Shown piece by piece: positions 47,633 to 59,600 of a stretch of 64,000 bases of DNA. The notes under the pieces were generated by a model. It searched no databases, was not told where the DNA came from, and was given only the letters and a program-made list of their open reading frames with translations. The position numbers and the translations under genes were made by a program. Positions within the stretch are counted from its first letter, which is position 1. Every line of letters begins with the position of its first letter. This DNA is from Sorghum bicolor (Eukaryota > Streptophyta > Magnoliopsida > Poales > Poaceae), in assembly GCF_000003195.3 (NCBI RefSeq), contig NC_012871.2:62549802-62613801 (forward strand), in the 5' to 3' direction.

Positions 47633-48739
47633 TATACGCTTATAGCTAAGCTAGAATCATTTTTTAGAGAAGAAAGAAGGAAGAGAAGAGTTTGGTTCTC
47701 GTACAAGTAACAAGTTAGACATGGAAGCATAGATATTGGTGGGTCCACATACAAGCATATGTGAGGAGGAAGAGCCTGTTTGGTTGCGTAGTAGTTTGCT
47801 AAACCAAACCTTCGATAAATTGTGGCTGCCACACTGAAAGTTTGGCGAGCAAAGTTAAAGCCACACTTGTGACAAAGTTTGTCAAGAAAAAAAATCTATG
47901 ACGTGCAGAATAGGAAAGCATCTCCAACAGTTTTCTAAATGAACTTGCTATTTCTTGTTTATTTAGAAAAACTAGAAAATAGTCACTCCAACAGTTTGGT
48001 AAATAGGTTGTCATCTTTTGGCAACTTACCATCTAGCAGCACTCCGCGCCCATATTTGTCAACTTGCTATCCAGCAGATTAGTTGATTTGGTTGTTGGTT
48101 GTAGGTCTTCTTTTTAAATTTATCAAACTCAATTGACAAACCGTTGAAGACAGAAGAAAACCTCACTTACCATATGAATTTTACTAAATTGTTGCAGATA
48201 CTCGAAAGTGCGGCACGCCGTAGTTGTGGTAGCAAACCCAATAACTGCTAAAAAAAACTATAGCACAACTAACATGCAGCATGACACGTTGTGACCGTAA
48301 ACCATGTCCTAGAAAAGAAAATATAAGATATAGTACTATATAATAATAAAATTATAGAAAAAAAGAAGACAATTATTGTATAACTTAGCTATATAACTTG
48401 ACTTATAACAAAGCACTTTGTTGTATTATTGACCTTGCTCTTATATATAGATGACATGCATCATTATTCCATTACACGATATTAAATCTCTCTGGTAAGA
48501 GCACGATGACTAAGGGCCTATTTAGAATGCAGGAATTGAAAACACAGGAATAAAATGAGTGTGTAGTTGTAAAACAAAAGAAAGAAAAAACAAAGGAAAT
48601 AAATAAGAAACGATGTTTGGAACACAAGAATCCATTGCACAGGAATCATAAGACTGTAAATAATAAAGAGTTGCTTAATAAAATAATATAATTGTGTTAG
48701 TTACCGGCTCTTTTTACGATTGTAGGACCTATGCAGTTA
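47633..48739. other. Intergenic DNA with degenerate MITE ends
   Basis: No gene is seen. AAGCATCTCCAACAGTTTTC at about 47931 resembles the GAGCATCTCC MITE class. AGGGCCTATTTAGAATGCAGGAA at about 48513 and its rough complement near 49400-49430 may be the two ends of another MITE split by the Tourist pair at 48740-49191. Confidence 0.3.
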
Positions 48740-48949
48740 GGCCTTGGTGAAAATTTTGGTTGTGGCTACTATAACACTTTTGTTTGTATTTGACAATTAT
48801 TGTCCAATCATGGACTAACTAGTCTTAAAAGATTTATCTAGCAAATTACAGACAAAATGTATAGTTAGTTATTTTTTATCTATATTTAATACTCCATACA
48901 TACGTCTAAAGATTCGATGGATGGGAATCTTGAAAAGTTTTAGAAACTA
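48740..48949. mobile_element. Tourist-type MITE (first of an abutting pair)
   Basis: Begins GGCCTTGGTGAAAATTTTGG after TTA (48737-48739) and ends GTTTTAGAAACTAAG, directly joined to the next copy. The interior is family-typical. The right terminus was probably trimmed by the neighbour's insertion. Confidence 0.65.
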
Positions 48950-48950
48950 A

Positions 48951-49191
48951 GTCCTTGTTTAGTTCTTGATAAATTTTGCAAAAAAAATCAGATTTTCTAT
49001 CACATCGAATCTTGCGGCACATGCATAGAGCATTAAATATAGATTAAAAAATAATTAATTATATAGTTTATCTGTAATTTGCGAGATGAATCATTTGAGC
49101 CTAGTTAATTTATGATTAGACAATATTTGTCAAATACAAACAAAAATGTTACAATGTCTATTTGCAATTTTTTTTGCAATTAAACAAGGCC
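48951..49191. mobile_element. Tourist-type MITE (second of an abutting pair, opposite orientation)
   Basis: From TCCTTGTTTAGTTCTTG to GCAATTAAACAAGGCC. Its internal GAATCTTGCGGCACATGCAT and GAGATGAATCATTTGAGCC blocks are the reverse of its neighbour's. Confidence 0.75.
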
Positions 49192-51747
49192 TTTAGCAGT
49201 GTCCTCATCCACCCGCTTTTAGCAGCAAACAACCTCGGGCTTCCGCGAAGGAATCAGAAACAAGAGATGGGATGCGTTCATGTGAAACTGCAAAGAAGCT
49301 ACAGTGTTCCATATGAAAGAAAAGGTTACTTTCCTGTGTTCCATTCCTAACGCTCTAATGTCCTCCCGTTCCTGAGTTTTCATTTCCTTCAGTTTTCCTA
49401 CGAATATCCTTGGTTCCAAATGACCTCTAAAGAACTAAGTATGTTAAGAATTAAGATGCCCCTGCATGCCCCTGTGCACACATCTCACGCGCCCTCAAAA
49501 AGAACATCATCACTACCACCCCACCGCAGAGGTAGATGGCACCAAAACTTTCATCTTCCACAAGGTGTATTCCGGTGGAGGCAACGCACCCCCCACAGGC
49601 CACACACCCGGCTCAGGCAACCACCATCTCGTCAGGTCCGAGGATCCTCCTTGCACTCCAATACAATCTCCATCACCGACGTGCTAGTTAGCTAGAAGCT
49701 AGTAGTGGCTGCCGTGGTAGCGTCTAGGCTGGTCCTGTAGCGGTTGCCCCAGTTCATTCATAGATGTGGCTGATGATGGTGCTCTCATGGCTGTCCTTTT
49801 GCCTTCACGACTTTGGGAAGCATATTTGAGGAGGACTTCATCAACGATGACGCCTGGCCTCTAGCAGCTCGACAGGCAATGGGGCAGGGCCGATAATATG
49901 ATTGGGATCGACAGGCAATGGCGCAAGGCCGATAATATGATTGGGAGGAAGGCCCTCGATCGCATCGCGGATGTGGATCCTGTTGGGCCTTGGTCTTGTT
50001 TGTCTTTTTCCACCTGTATCCGCGCTAGTTTGCAATGCTGGTATAATTGTCTTTCGTTACTTTTATTTATTTATTTATTTATTGTTATCTCCCACATTCC
50101 AAATTGTAAGAGTTATTGGCTTATCTTTTACTATGTACGTAGATATTCACTATCTAGATACATAATAAAAATAATATATCACCTCACAATTGAAATTGAA
50201 GGATCTTACAATTGGAAATGGGGATGGAGGGAGTAGTACCCAATTTTCTAAGATGGTGCCGACCGCCTCTACTTGTTACAAGTGAAGACGGTCCGCACCA
50301 TCTTGGAAATACCTCAACCCACTCTATGCACTCCCACAAACCCACTGTTGATTTTGTTCACGCTTCGTGTAAATAGGTTTGAAGCTAATAATCTCATTGG
50401 TATAAATGGGCTTGAATCGAACAATCTCATATCAGTAACACATCGGCCACTACGAACATAACTCAAACTGGACCAGAGTATTTAATCAAATTGGCAGTGA
50501 CTTGTGTCATTCGTCAGAAAAGAAAATGAATGGCCGGAGGGAAAAGACTCATGTGAGCAGGTTGGCTCAGTACTCTATGACCGTAAAAAAAATGCATTAA
50601 CCTGGGTTGGGCTCATCAGCATTTTTCTTACCAGTACCGCAAGCTATGGCCCCCTGACAGCCTCTGACTTTCTGAAAGCTTCAGGATCAATTCAGGCCGG
50701 CAGAGGTAGTCGCAGCCTTGTTCGTTCCTCGAACTTGGAGGAAAGGATGCCACATACTCAAGTTTGGCATCTGCTGATCCACACAGAAAAACAACCAGGT
50801 CAGCGGGATAACATATACCGGTGCATTTAGCCTGTCAGATTCCAGCATACTCCTGCTATGAGTGCTATCTATGTGACGCAACAAACTTTCAGCATCTCTG
50901 GGATGTCACTATGTCAGTAATCATTGAACTGCAGTCTCAAGAGTTCACAAACAGAATGCAACCTTTGATTATTATGATAACACTGAAAAAAATACGGCAC
51001 AGGAATCTAACGGCTGAGCCTAATTGGTAATTGTCTGCACGCAGATGCTAAAGCAAACAAAAGACATGTTCTCCTGGTCCTGTAATGCAAGGGAGATGTG
51101 TCATAAACAAGTTACGCATTTGCATGACAGGCAGACACAGCAGCGACAAGAAACCTTTTGAGCTATGCCAGCCTCATTCTAACCTTCCAATCCTACCAAA
51201 TCATAGCCTAACCCATGCACGTATACCTCTGACAGGCCCCCACCATGAGGTGAGAGGCCAAAGCCACATGGACTACAGATGGAAATACCTGGAACACTGC
51301 ATTGCAAGCAAATGTTTTCCCCCTGGCTTTGGTAGCAACAGAAGGTACAGAAATAGTTGAGAAAGTAATGAGGAACAGTTGGAAGGATAGGCTGCCTTTC
51401 CAATTTAAAGGCACTGCCATCCTTTCTTCAGCCCCATGACAAGCTTCCACACAGTCACAAACTCACAAGCAACCACCTTGCATAGTTCTTAGCCTCATGG
51501 AATTCAACCCCTACCCTGCATTTTCTGCTCTGTGAAGAGAGAGAAGATTAGAGGGCTTCGGTGCTCTTCTCAGGCTGTAAGTCAAGGAGTGAGAACAAGA
51601 ATGCCTTCTTCGAAGTTGGGTTGTTGAGGTCTTCTGAAGAAGTATTACAGTGGGTCAGCGTGTGTTCCTTCAGTTCTCTCATAATTTCGTCTTCCTTTCC
51701 TCGTGTTGTCTTTGTCCTCTCTTTCTGTGTCCCTGTACTCTCTTGTT
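49192..51747. other. Intergenic DNA upstream of the SOFL gene
   Basis: No confident gene. It holds a 39-bp tandem duplication (49871-49909 and 49910-49947, GACAGGCAATGGSGCARGGC...), a (TTTA)n microsatellite at about 50060-50082 and a Stowaway MITE (50088-50233). The last about 250 bp before 51748 form the leader and proximal promoter of the SOFL gene; no clear TATA box was identified. Confidence 0.4.
50088..50233. mobile_element. Short Stowaway-type MITE
   Basis: 146 bp with TCTCCCACATTCCAAATTGT and complement of ACAATTGGAAATGGGGATGG at the ends, and TA on each side (50086-50087, 50234-50235). Confidence 0.6.
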
Positions 51748-52197
51748 ATGGAGTCCTCCCAGTTTACTGGGGATAATGCTGAAGAGTGCAACAGTAACGA
51801 ATCTGGGTGGACGATGTACCTGGGCTCCCCAGTGAATAGTGATGATCTCAAAGCCAATGACAGCAAAGGGAGTAATGTTGGCCGTGGTTGTAGCAATGAT
51901 AGAAGCAAAAACGACAACACGGATTATGATGATGGAGATTATGATTCGTTAGCTTCCGATGCTTCCACAGGACCAGCACAAGTGAAGGTGCTTAATGACA
52001 AAGAAAAGAAAATTCATGAGAAAAGAGACAATTCCATACATGAACAGGATAGTGATGAGCAAGATGAGATACGTACCAAGCTCCCTAACAGCTGTGAAAA
52101 AAAAGCAGGCAAGATGAAAAAAGGAGAAGAGAAGACCACTAGAAGGGGCCACAACAAGAGACGTAGTAGTTCTTCACGAACAAGCTTCTTTAGGTAA
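51748..52197 (+). CDS. SOB FIVE-LIKE (SOFL) protein
   Basis: A single exon encodes 149 residues. Motif A is ESGWTMYLGSP (residues 18-28) and motif B is DYDSLASDASTGP (64-76). These two conserved blocks define the plant-specific SOFL family (SGWTxY..., DSMxSDASSGP). The rest is acidic then strongly basic (KKAGKMKKGEEKTTRRGHNK, RRSSSSRTSFF), a likely nuclear or nucleic-acid-associated tail. Arabidopsis SOB5 and SOFL1/2 raise cytokinin levels when overexpressed; the biochemical activity is unknown. I chose the ATG at 51748 because the conserved part follows directly. An upstream in-frame ATG-less extension has only Leu/Ser-rich sequence. Confidence 0.85.
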   Translation: MESSQFTGDNAEECNSNESGWTMYLGSPVNSDDLKANDSKGSNVGRGCSNDRSKNDNTDYDDGDYDSLASDASTGPAQVKVLNDKEKKIHEKRDNSIHEQDSDEQDEIRTKLPNSCEKKAGKMKKGEEKTTRRGHNKRRSSSSRTSFFR

Positions 52198-53042
52198 CTG
52201 TTGTAAAACCCTTGTAGATGTCTCTCCACCATTTATTATCTAGCTGAAATCTTTGTAGAAGCATGGCAAATGCAAAGCTTTTGGGATCCTAGGGCAAATA
52301 TGTACCCTTAGATACTCTTATTAGCCATCCTAGCTCGTAGCATCATATAAAAAATGCATGTATTTATATAGATATTAACACAGCAATCTCTCCAGATATA
52401 TTTTGAAGGTTGTTCTCTACTTAATTGCTTTTTACTGTTCTTCCCAGTATATGCAGAGTCTGAAATGTCTTTATATGTCTGCAAAGTGGCAATTTTACCA
52501 AGAGAAAGAGCTAATAAACTCTATGAAAGAGAGAAAATTATATTGCTGATGAAGCATCCACAGTAAATCAACTGACACAAGGATTTCATTTTTGGCTGTT
52601 AGACATACGAACTAAACAATGCACATACTATTGATATGAGATGTAAATCTGGAAAGAGACTGATTACAAAAACTATAGTACAAAGTACAAATATCTAGTT
52701 TACAAACCAACATAAAGAAACATACACATGTGGTACAAGAGCCTTAGCTATCACCTGATGTGGGCAATCGACTACTCTTTGCATCTGCAAGTGCTCTAAA
52801 GCAGACGATTAAAGCACCTCCTTCTCTGCAATTGATGTGGAGGAATTAGACCAGCAACAGTATTATACCATCCCTGAAATAAAGCAAGAAAGCCTTAATA
52901 GAGGGAATGGTAAAGAGTTGAAGCACTTGATTGAACTAGTGGGTACAAGGTGAACCAAACAGTATATCTAGGATGAAAGATGAAAGTCAATATAGACACT
53001 TTATGGGCATACAACAAATCTACAATGTCAAGTTCATTATCA
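52198..53042. other. 3' region of the SOFL gene and spacer
   Basis: AT-rich, no coding feature. The SOFL 3' UTR probably ends near 52300-52450. Confidence 0.35.
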
Positions 53043-54350
53043 CTGCTCATAATGTGTGCCTTGTAGTATACACCTTTCTACAGAAGCCTTGAACATATCA
53101 CTTACAGAATTCAAGAAAAAAGGAATCTTCATACAACAAAGTTACCCAGAAAGGATTGTCATATCTGAATTCCCAAACTACAATATAGAGATATCACAGT
53201 CCTTGACACATAGGCAGACGCAGGACCTGTGAAGCTCCATGCACACAATCTTCGGTGAATGTCAATCAGGATATTTCACCCAGAATTATCTACTAGGGAC
53301 CAATCACAAGAAAGACAATCAGTGCAACATGGGGGGCGCGAATTCCCAACCTAGTAGGTTAGTTTGTGAAATATTCAGGAATTGCAACTGTAGGTACACA
53401 TTTGGCAACTTATAGAGCCAAAATTTCAGCACAACAGAGGAGCCAATATCTGACACTTAGACTAACCACGATCTTTGCTGACAAATTTCTCCGTACGCCA
53501 GCTCATGCCCATGCCAAGAACCATCAGCAAAACACTGTTACATTGATGTTTGCACCCAAATCACCAGAACCATCCCAGGGTAGGAACCAACAGCTGGCTG
53601 TGAAATAGTTGTTTATTTGCTCAGCGTCAAAACAACAAGACTACTCATGCTGTTTATGATTCGGCATCATTGAGCACAATGGGATGATTCGATGCTTCAA
53701 TGCTCTCTCCCTTCTTTCAGCATCGGTAGAACACTGACGTTGTGGCTAGTCTTATGGGTAATCTACCCCATCGATGTCATGGTAGGTAGTTAGTTGTTTC
53801 AGTTGTTTTTTTAAAGTTTCAGTCCCGTTTGTTCCTTAAACAAGTAAGGTGTAGTGTGAGCTTGTGTCTTGTAAATATTTTCTCTCCTAAATGCAATGAT
53901 GTGCAGTCCTCCTGCGTATCCGAGAAAAGAAGTGCCATGGTAGATGCTAGTTCATATCCCTCTGCTGATAATGTGTGCCTATAGCACTCTAGCAGTATAA
54001 ACCTTTCTATGGAAACCTTGGACATACACAATTCAACTGAAAAGAAATCTTCATACATCAAAGATTCAAAGTTACTCAGACAGGATAATCTTGAGTGGTA
54101 TATGAATGGCCCAAACTGGAATATAGAGATACCACAGTCCTCAAAAGGTGTGCATGACCTGTGAAGGACCATAGGCACAAATGGAAGGAGCTTTTCACTC
54201 TGAATTATCTACTGGGGAATTAGTCACAAGAAAGAGAAAATGACAACCAAGGCAACATGGAGGATAAAATTCACTGCCTACTAGCTTAGTTTGTGAAATT
54301 GTTCTGCAAACATATGTACACATCTGGCAACTGCTAGAGACTAAATTTAA
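53043..54350 (+). repeat. Diverged direct duplication, about 390 bp per copy
   Basis: Copy 1 (53043-53430) and copy 2 (53962-54350) share ordered blocks: ATAATGTGTGCCT, AAACCTTTCTA(C/T)(A/G)GA, GAAATCTTCATACA, AATATAGAGATA(C/T)CACAGTCC, GACCTGTGAAG, GAATTATCTACT(A/G)GGGA, CACAAGAAAGA, TTAGTTTGTGAAAT and GTACACAT(C/T)TGGCAACT. About 530 bp of unrelated DNA lies between. Neither copy is coding. They could be duplicated transcript-end sequence of the minus-strand micro-protein gene. Confidence 0.85.
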
Positions 54351-54715
54351 ATTTCGGGATCACATATGAGATCGCTTCAATATCCCAGTTAGTAGTATGT
54401 ACGTCTTTTTCTTTCTCTTTCGAAAATAAAGGGTGGAGATTCTAATCTAACGCAGCACAATACGCACTCAAATGCTAGGGAGATAGCGGTCAACATTCCT
54501 GAATGATCTCATGTTCCCATCTACAGTTCAGAAACATAGCACCGAGCGCCATTGTTCAGTTCCACACAGAATAAGCCATAGACAGCGCAGGTGAATTTGT
54601 TCCAAAACCCAGGCCAGCGGCCACGAAATGAACCCAGTGAGATCGGGAAACACGCGCGTACGATTAGGAGTGTACCCAGAGGTTGCGGGCGCGGTGGTGG
54701 CGGTGGCGGTGGCGG

Positions 54716-54877
54716 CTATGACGCCGCGGCGGCGGGCTTGGAGTGGTGGAGGAACGCCGCGGAGCAGAGCACGGTGGTGACGAGGGCGAAGAAGGCGAGC
54801 GCCACCGCCAGCGACATCCCGGCCACCGCCAGATCCAGCGCCAGCTGCGCGCCGCGGAACAACACGGCCAGCGCCAT
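54716..54877 (-). CDS. Candidate 53-residue membrane micro-protein
   Basis: On the minus strand, ATG at 54877-54875 opens a 53-codon frame to TAG at 54718-54716. It starts MALAVLFRGAQLALDLAVAG, then a long hydrophobic helix MSLAVALAFFALVTTVLCSA (residues 21-40), FLHHSK and an Ala-rich end. The GC-rich frame has few rare codons, an upstream GC-rich leader (to about 55000), and is much shorter than typical annotation cut-offs. Tiny one-helix proteins of this kind are common in plants, but I do not recognise the family. It could also be a leader or noncoding transcript with a chance frame. Confidence 0.42.
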   Translation of the reverse strand: MALAVLFRGAQLALDLAVAGMSLAVALAFFALVTTVLCSAAFLHHSKPAAAAS

Positions 54878-55599
54878 CGTCCTCGGCTCCCCTCCCGTCG
54901 CCGCTCCTCTCGAGCATGCGGTGGTGTCCAGCGCGGGTCCTCTCGCTCAAGCCTGCGCCTATTTCATCGCGACGCGCGAGGAGGGAGAAGGGCCGTGGGG
55001 CGGGGTGGAATGGGACGAGAAGCGGCGAGTGACACGCGGAGCGGCGACGGGCGGGAGCGGAGGCGGCGACACGACCACCTGGACTGGACCTGCACCAGAC
55101 GAGACCCAGTGGCACGCCCGTGTGGGTGTGGCCTGCGACTTGCGAGCCGTGACGACACAGCTGGCCGCGCGGGGGAGAGGGGAGAGCAGGGTCGCGTGAT
55201 CGCGTCCGACCGCGACCGACCAGAGCGGACGGACTGCACCTCGCTGAGACCGGTCGCGGTAACGACCGCAGTTCACCATCCGATTAAGAGTCTGACGGCC
55301 GAGATCATCTGCCAGAACACCACAACCGGAGCTCGTGCTGTCTTTTCGTCTGGAATCTGGGGTCGGTCGTTCAACGGCCTGTGGGTTGAACTTCTGATTT
55401 CTTTTTATCAAACATACAATCTCAAGCAACGATACGCAGATGGACAAAGGATCAACCGTTTTGGTGACCGGAAATCGACTGTTTGGAGCGCGGAAATTCT
55501 CTCGAATACCTATAAACAAATGGATTCATCCATTCCAAAAGAAAAGGAAAATTGTTCAACCTAAAAGAGGGAAACAATTATTTCAATCTAGAAAAGATA
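54878..55599. other. GC-rich leader/promoter and spacer
   Basis: GC-rich to about 55260, with several overlapping low-complexity frames on both strands that look like shadows, then AT-rich. It probably contains the promoter of the minus-strand micro-protein candidate. Confidence 0.35.
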
Positions 55600-55735
55600 C
55601 TCTCCATTCCTAGTTCCAAATTATAAGATATTTTGTCTTTTTCTAAATATATTACTTTTACTATGCATATAAGTGCATAACAAAAGCCGTGGATCTACAA
55701 AAGCTAAAACATCTAATAATTTAGAACAGAGGGAG
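55600..55735. mobile_element. Stowaway-type MITE
   Basis: 136 bp from CTCTCCATTCCTAGTTCCAA to TTTAGAACAGAGGGAG, with TA at 55598-55599 and 55736-55737. The Tourist MITE at 55739 inserted at its right TA, sharing the TAA. Confidence 0.55.
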
Positions 55736-55738
55736 TAA

Positions 55739-55982
55739 GGCCTTGTTTAGATGCACCCAAAAATCCAAAACTTTACAACATTTCCCATCGCATCGAATCT
55801 TACGGCACATGCATGAAACATTAAATATAGATAAATAATATAACTAATTATACAGTTTACCTGTAAATCATGAGACGAATCTTTTAAGCCTAGTTACTCC
55901 ATGATTGGACAATATTTGTCAAATAAAAACAAAAGTGCTACAGTGTTAAAATCCAAAAAAGTTTTTGGATCTAAACAAGCCC
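55739..55982. mobile_element. Tourist-type MITE with TAA target duplicate
   Basis: 244 bp from GGCCTTGTTTAGATGC to GGATCTAAACAAGCCC, flanked by TAA at 55736-55738 and 55983-55985. Well preserved. Confidence 0.85.
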
Positions 55983-56699
55983 TAAATGTTACCAGCCATA
56001 CAATTAAAAAGGTGCAAATCAGATGGAAAGGAGGAAAACCAAGTGGATGATAATTATGATAGACAAATGATCTTACAGATGGCTGTTATTCGAGCAGCTA
56101 CAAAGTCAACGAAACGACCTGCCAGAGTACAACAAAGACCAACCCAGTACCACGCGGTAACAGGTCAATCAGTGATACCAGATGCATCGCCATCCTTCTA
56201 CAATCTACCTTTGTCACAATAAATTGCAATTATAACATCATCGTTCCAAAATCCAAACACCATCAAATTAACCACAACAAGTTTTGGGTTCCAGCTATTG
56301 TAACTTGTAACACCTCTAATTCTTCTGTCACTGCCATGTGACTTGACCTTCGCCACCATCATATACATTCCTACAAATTTTGCAAAGCTAATGCTCCTAA
56401 CAGCCCGTACAATCAAGTGAGCAACCTATCAAGTAATATAAAAGAATTGGATCATAGAGCTGTTGGCCTAGAAGCCTGAAAACGGTACAACAAGGCCATT
56501 AGGTCAGCCCCTTGCGGAAGGGAAGGAAATGATAAACCGCTGCATGTTTCATGATCAAGCTTCACGATAGGTAGGGAGGCCCGATCGCACTGCAATCATG
56601 TTAACCAGCAAAACAGAACACAACAATGTTATCATAGACAACAGGGAGATTTGCCTTCATCCTGTGAGCCACTAGACAGAGACCAATGAATCTGCTGTT
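55983..56699. other. Spacer and 3' UTR of the PPR gene
   Basis: No independent gene is seen. The sequence just below 56700 is the likely 3' UTR of the minus-strand PPR gene. Short frames at 55986-56222 and 56198-56416 have no features. Confidence 0.35.
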
Positions 56700-59600
56700 T
56701 CAGTAAGCTTTCCAATACGGGTGGTTAAGTTGGTTCCTTCTCCAAGATTTAGGAACATCCGAGGGGTTTATATGTGGTCTCTTGTTAGCATCATACGAGG
56801 ATGCCAGCCTCCTTGCCCAAAGACTCTCCTCTGGTGACCAAGATATGGTGGCGCCCATTGTGGCACACCATCTTAGGTTCAGTAAAGCCGTCGCGAAAAA
56901 TTCTTCACCTGCTTGGAATGCCCTTATGATTCTCAATTCAGCATCAGGCTCTTCACTGAGGATTAGATCTTCAAAAACAATTCTTTTCTCACTAAGAATG
57001 CTGACATCCTCAGATATCATTCTCATGCTGAGGACTAGCAATGCCTCAATTGCAGTGTTGTACAGTTCATGTTCCTCATAGGCACAAAATGTGTACCAAA
57101 GTGTTGATGGGTCAGGTTGGATTTTTGCTCGGTGTATACACTCCACAATATATTCAAGGACATGAATTTTACCCTGTGATGAATGAACAAAATGAGTTTA
57201 ACTTCAGCATCACTTTAGCAGGGGAAGAAAAATATATGATTTCTATCATAAACATACTCTAGCATATGCATGTGAGAGTACTGTGTTGAAAATCTGTATG
57301 TCAGGCTGAAGTCCTTCAATCTTGCATATATCAAGCAGATCCAGAGCCCATTCAAAATCATCATTTGCTAATACAACCTATCTTACATCATGAAAAAGAC
57401 ATGAGATCAATCAGAACACTAAAAGTCAACCCAACTAATATGTGATTGGTAATATGATAGATCTAAAAGACATAGTATGTATTATTCTTAGCCAGACTTA
57501 CCTTCAGGAGTGATGTAAAAGTCACAACCGTAGGATTGAAGCCATCCCGGAGCATCAAAGACAGCAAAGCACTAGCTGATTTGAAACATGGCAGCCATTT
57601 GCAGCACTCTATCATGGTATTATAAATTAAAATATTAGTTGGAAGGCTGCATGATCTCATGATTTTGAAGATCATTACTGCTCTGTGAGTCTGCAAACCA
57701 GAAACGAAACATGGATCAAGATTTACACAACAAGTTCAATATCTGCAAAATGCAGTCATGCAATGAAATTTCAGTTTGGCACCAAAGTACCAAACCAACA
57801 TGAACACTTCCCATACGAAAACTTTGACAATATACAGTCTACGGAGTGTTGTAGCATACTTCCCTCCACTGCAAATTTTAAGTTGTATCAGCTTTGTCCT
57901 AAGTCAAACTTGTCTAGCTTTGACTAAGTTTATAGAAAAGTACATTAACATCTGTGATATCAAACTATATATCACGGTGTATCTAATGAATCTAGTTTGA
58001 TGTTGTAGATGTTTATGCATTTTTCTATAAACTTAGTCAAGCTAGAGAAGTTTAACTTAGGACAAAGCTACAACGACTTACAATTTGGAACGGAGGGAGT
58101 ACTATCAGATTTCAACTAAAAACTCCGAATATACTATAGCTTTAGGTAGTACAAAAGAAAAGAACTGCATGCTATATAATCCGTAACACAGAAACAATCT
58201 GAACCTGAATTTTGCAAATAAGCAAGTAAAGTGAATGAATATTGAATTATTTAGAAATTTTTTTATTATTGATTCCATGCCCAGTTTAGCAATGATTGCT
58301 TAACACTGTAACTAAAATTTCTTTGGTGGTTGCATAACACCGTAACTACAACTGGTGACTGCACTTGGGATCTCCATCAAATTCAGCGAGATTAAATGAG
58401 CCAAAATAGCTGTTACAACTAGATTTACATGCTTTACAAAGAGAAGCGATAAAATAATCCTCATTTTGTCACATCGGAACAAACTTAATAGGTTGTCGAT
58501 ACGTACTTCCTTCGCATCAACCAGAGCATGCAACGCAATGCTGTATAGATCACTCTTCTGATAAGGATTTATGTTCCACAAAATATTTTCTGCTATATTC
58601 AGGTACCTCAGCATTTCCTCTATCATCCCCTCAGATCCAAAAGCTCGTATCTGAAACAGAATAAATAGAACATTCAAAGGATTTTTTTCAGCATAAGAAG
58701 CACTGAGGGATGTGACTGGCAAGTTAAACCACAACCAATACCAGAAACTTTTATAGATGGCATGATGATAATTCAATCAGTAAACTGTCTGTGACTAACT
58801 GGCAAGATTTTGGGTTATGACATCCAGTGGAACTAGCTGCCGAGAAAATATTCAGACTTTTGACAAAACAACAAGGATACTGTTCGGATGGTGCTTCCGA
58901 TTACCATAAAAATATACTCCCTCCATACCTATAAAACAAGTCGTTTTGGACAAGGTTTAGGTCAAACATTGGGAATATAAATCATGAATAACTTTTAAGT
59001 TGTTGAGTTTGAAAATATGAGAACCATATGAATAGATTTGTCTTCAAAAATACTTTCATAAAAATATATCTATACCACTTTTTGATAAATATTTTTATAA
59101 AAAACAAGAAGTCAAAGTTAGACTTTGGAGACCGTGCCATTGTCCAAAACGACTTGTTTTATGGGTATGGAGGGAGTACTAAGTTGACCACTGGAAATAG
59201 TAGTGGACTTATTACCAAGTAGTAACAGTCACAGTTCACAGGGAATTTTAGATAGAAACAGAGAAGATTAAGACAAGTATAAATCAGCTATTTTCTTATT
59301 CGGACAAGTTAAAGCATGATTTGGACAATGTGAAAAGGCAACCAGATGGAATTGGTTTCTAACTGGATACACACTATTGCCAAATATCTTATATCTCTAC
59401 AGTACATGGAAAGAAGGCTTACCAAGTTCTTCATAGACACAAAGCTGTGTTGGATTCCATTGTTAAACATGTCCATCTCAATGATACTTATCCTTTTGGA
59501 AACATCAACATGAGAGAGCACATTTCCTTCTTCATAAGGAACATTTACATATCCAAACAGAGAAAACAAAAGTTCATATGTCCTGAGAGTTGGCTTCATG

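Noticed and set aside
54528..55564. Overlapping 186-273 residue frames on both strands
   Set aside because: Arg/Pro/Gly-rich, no domains. They arise from the GC-rich leader of the micro-protein candidate.
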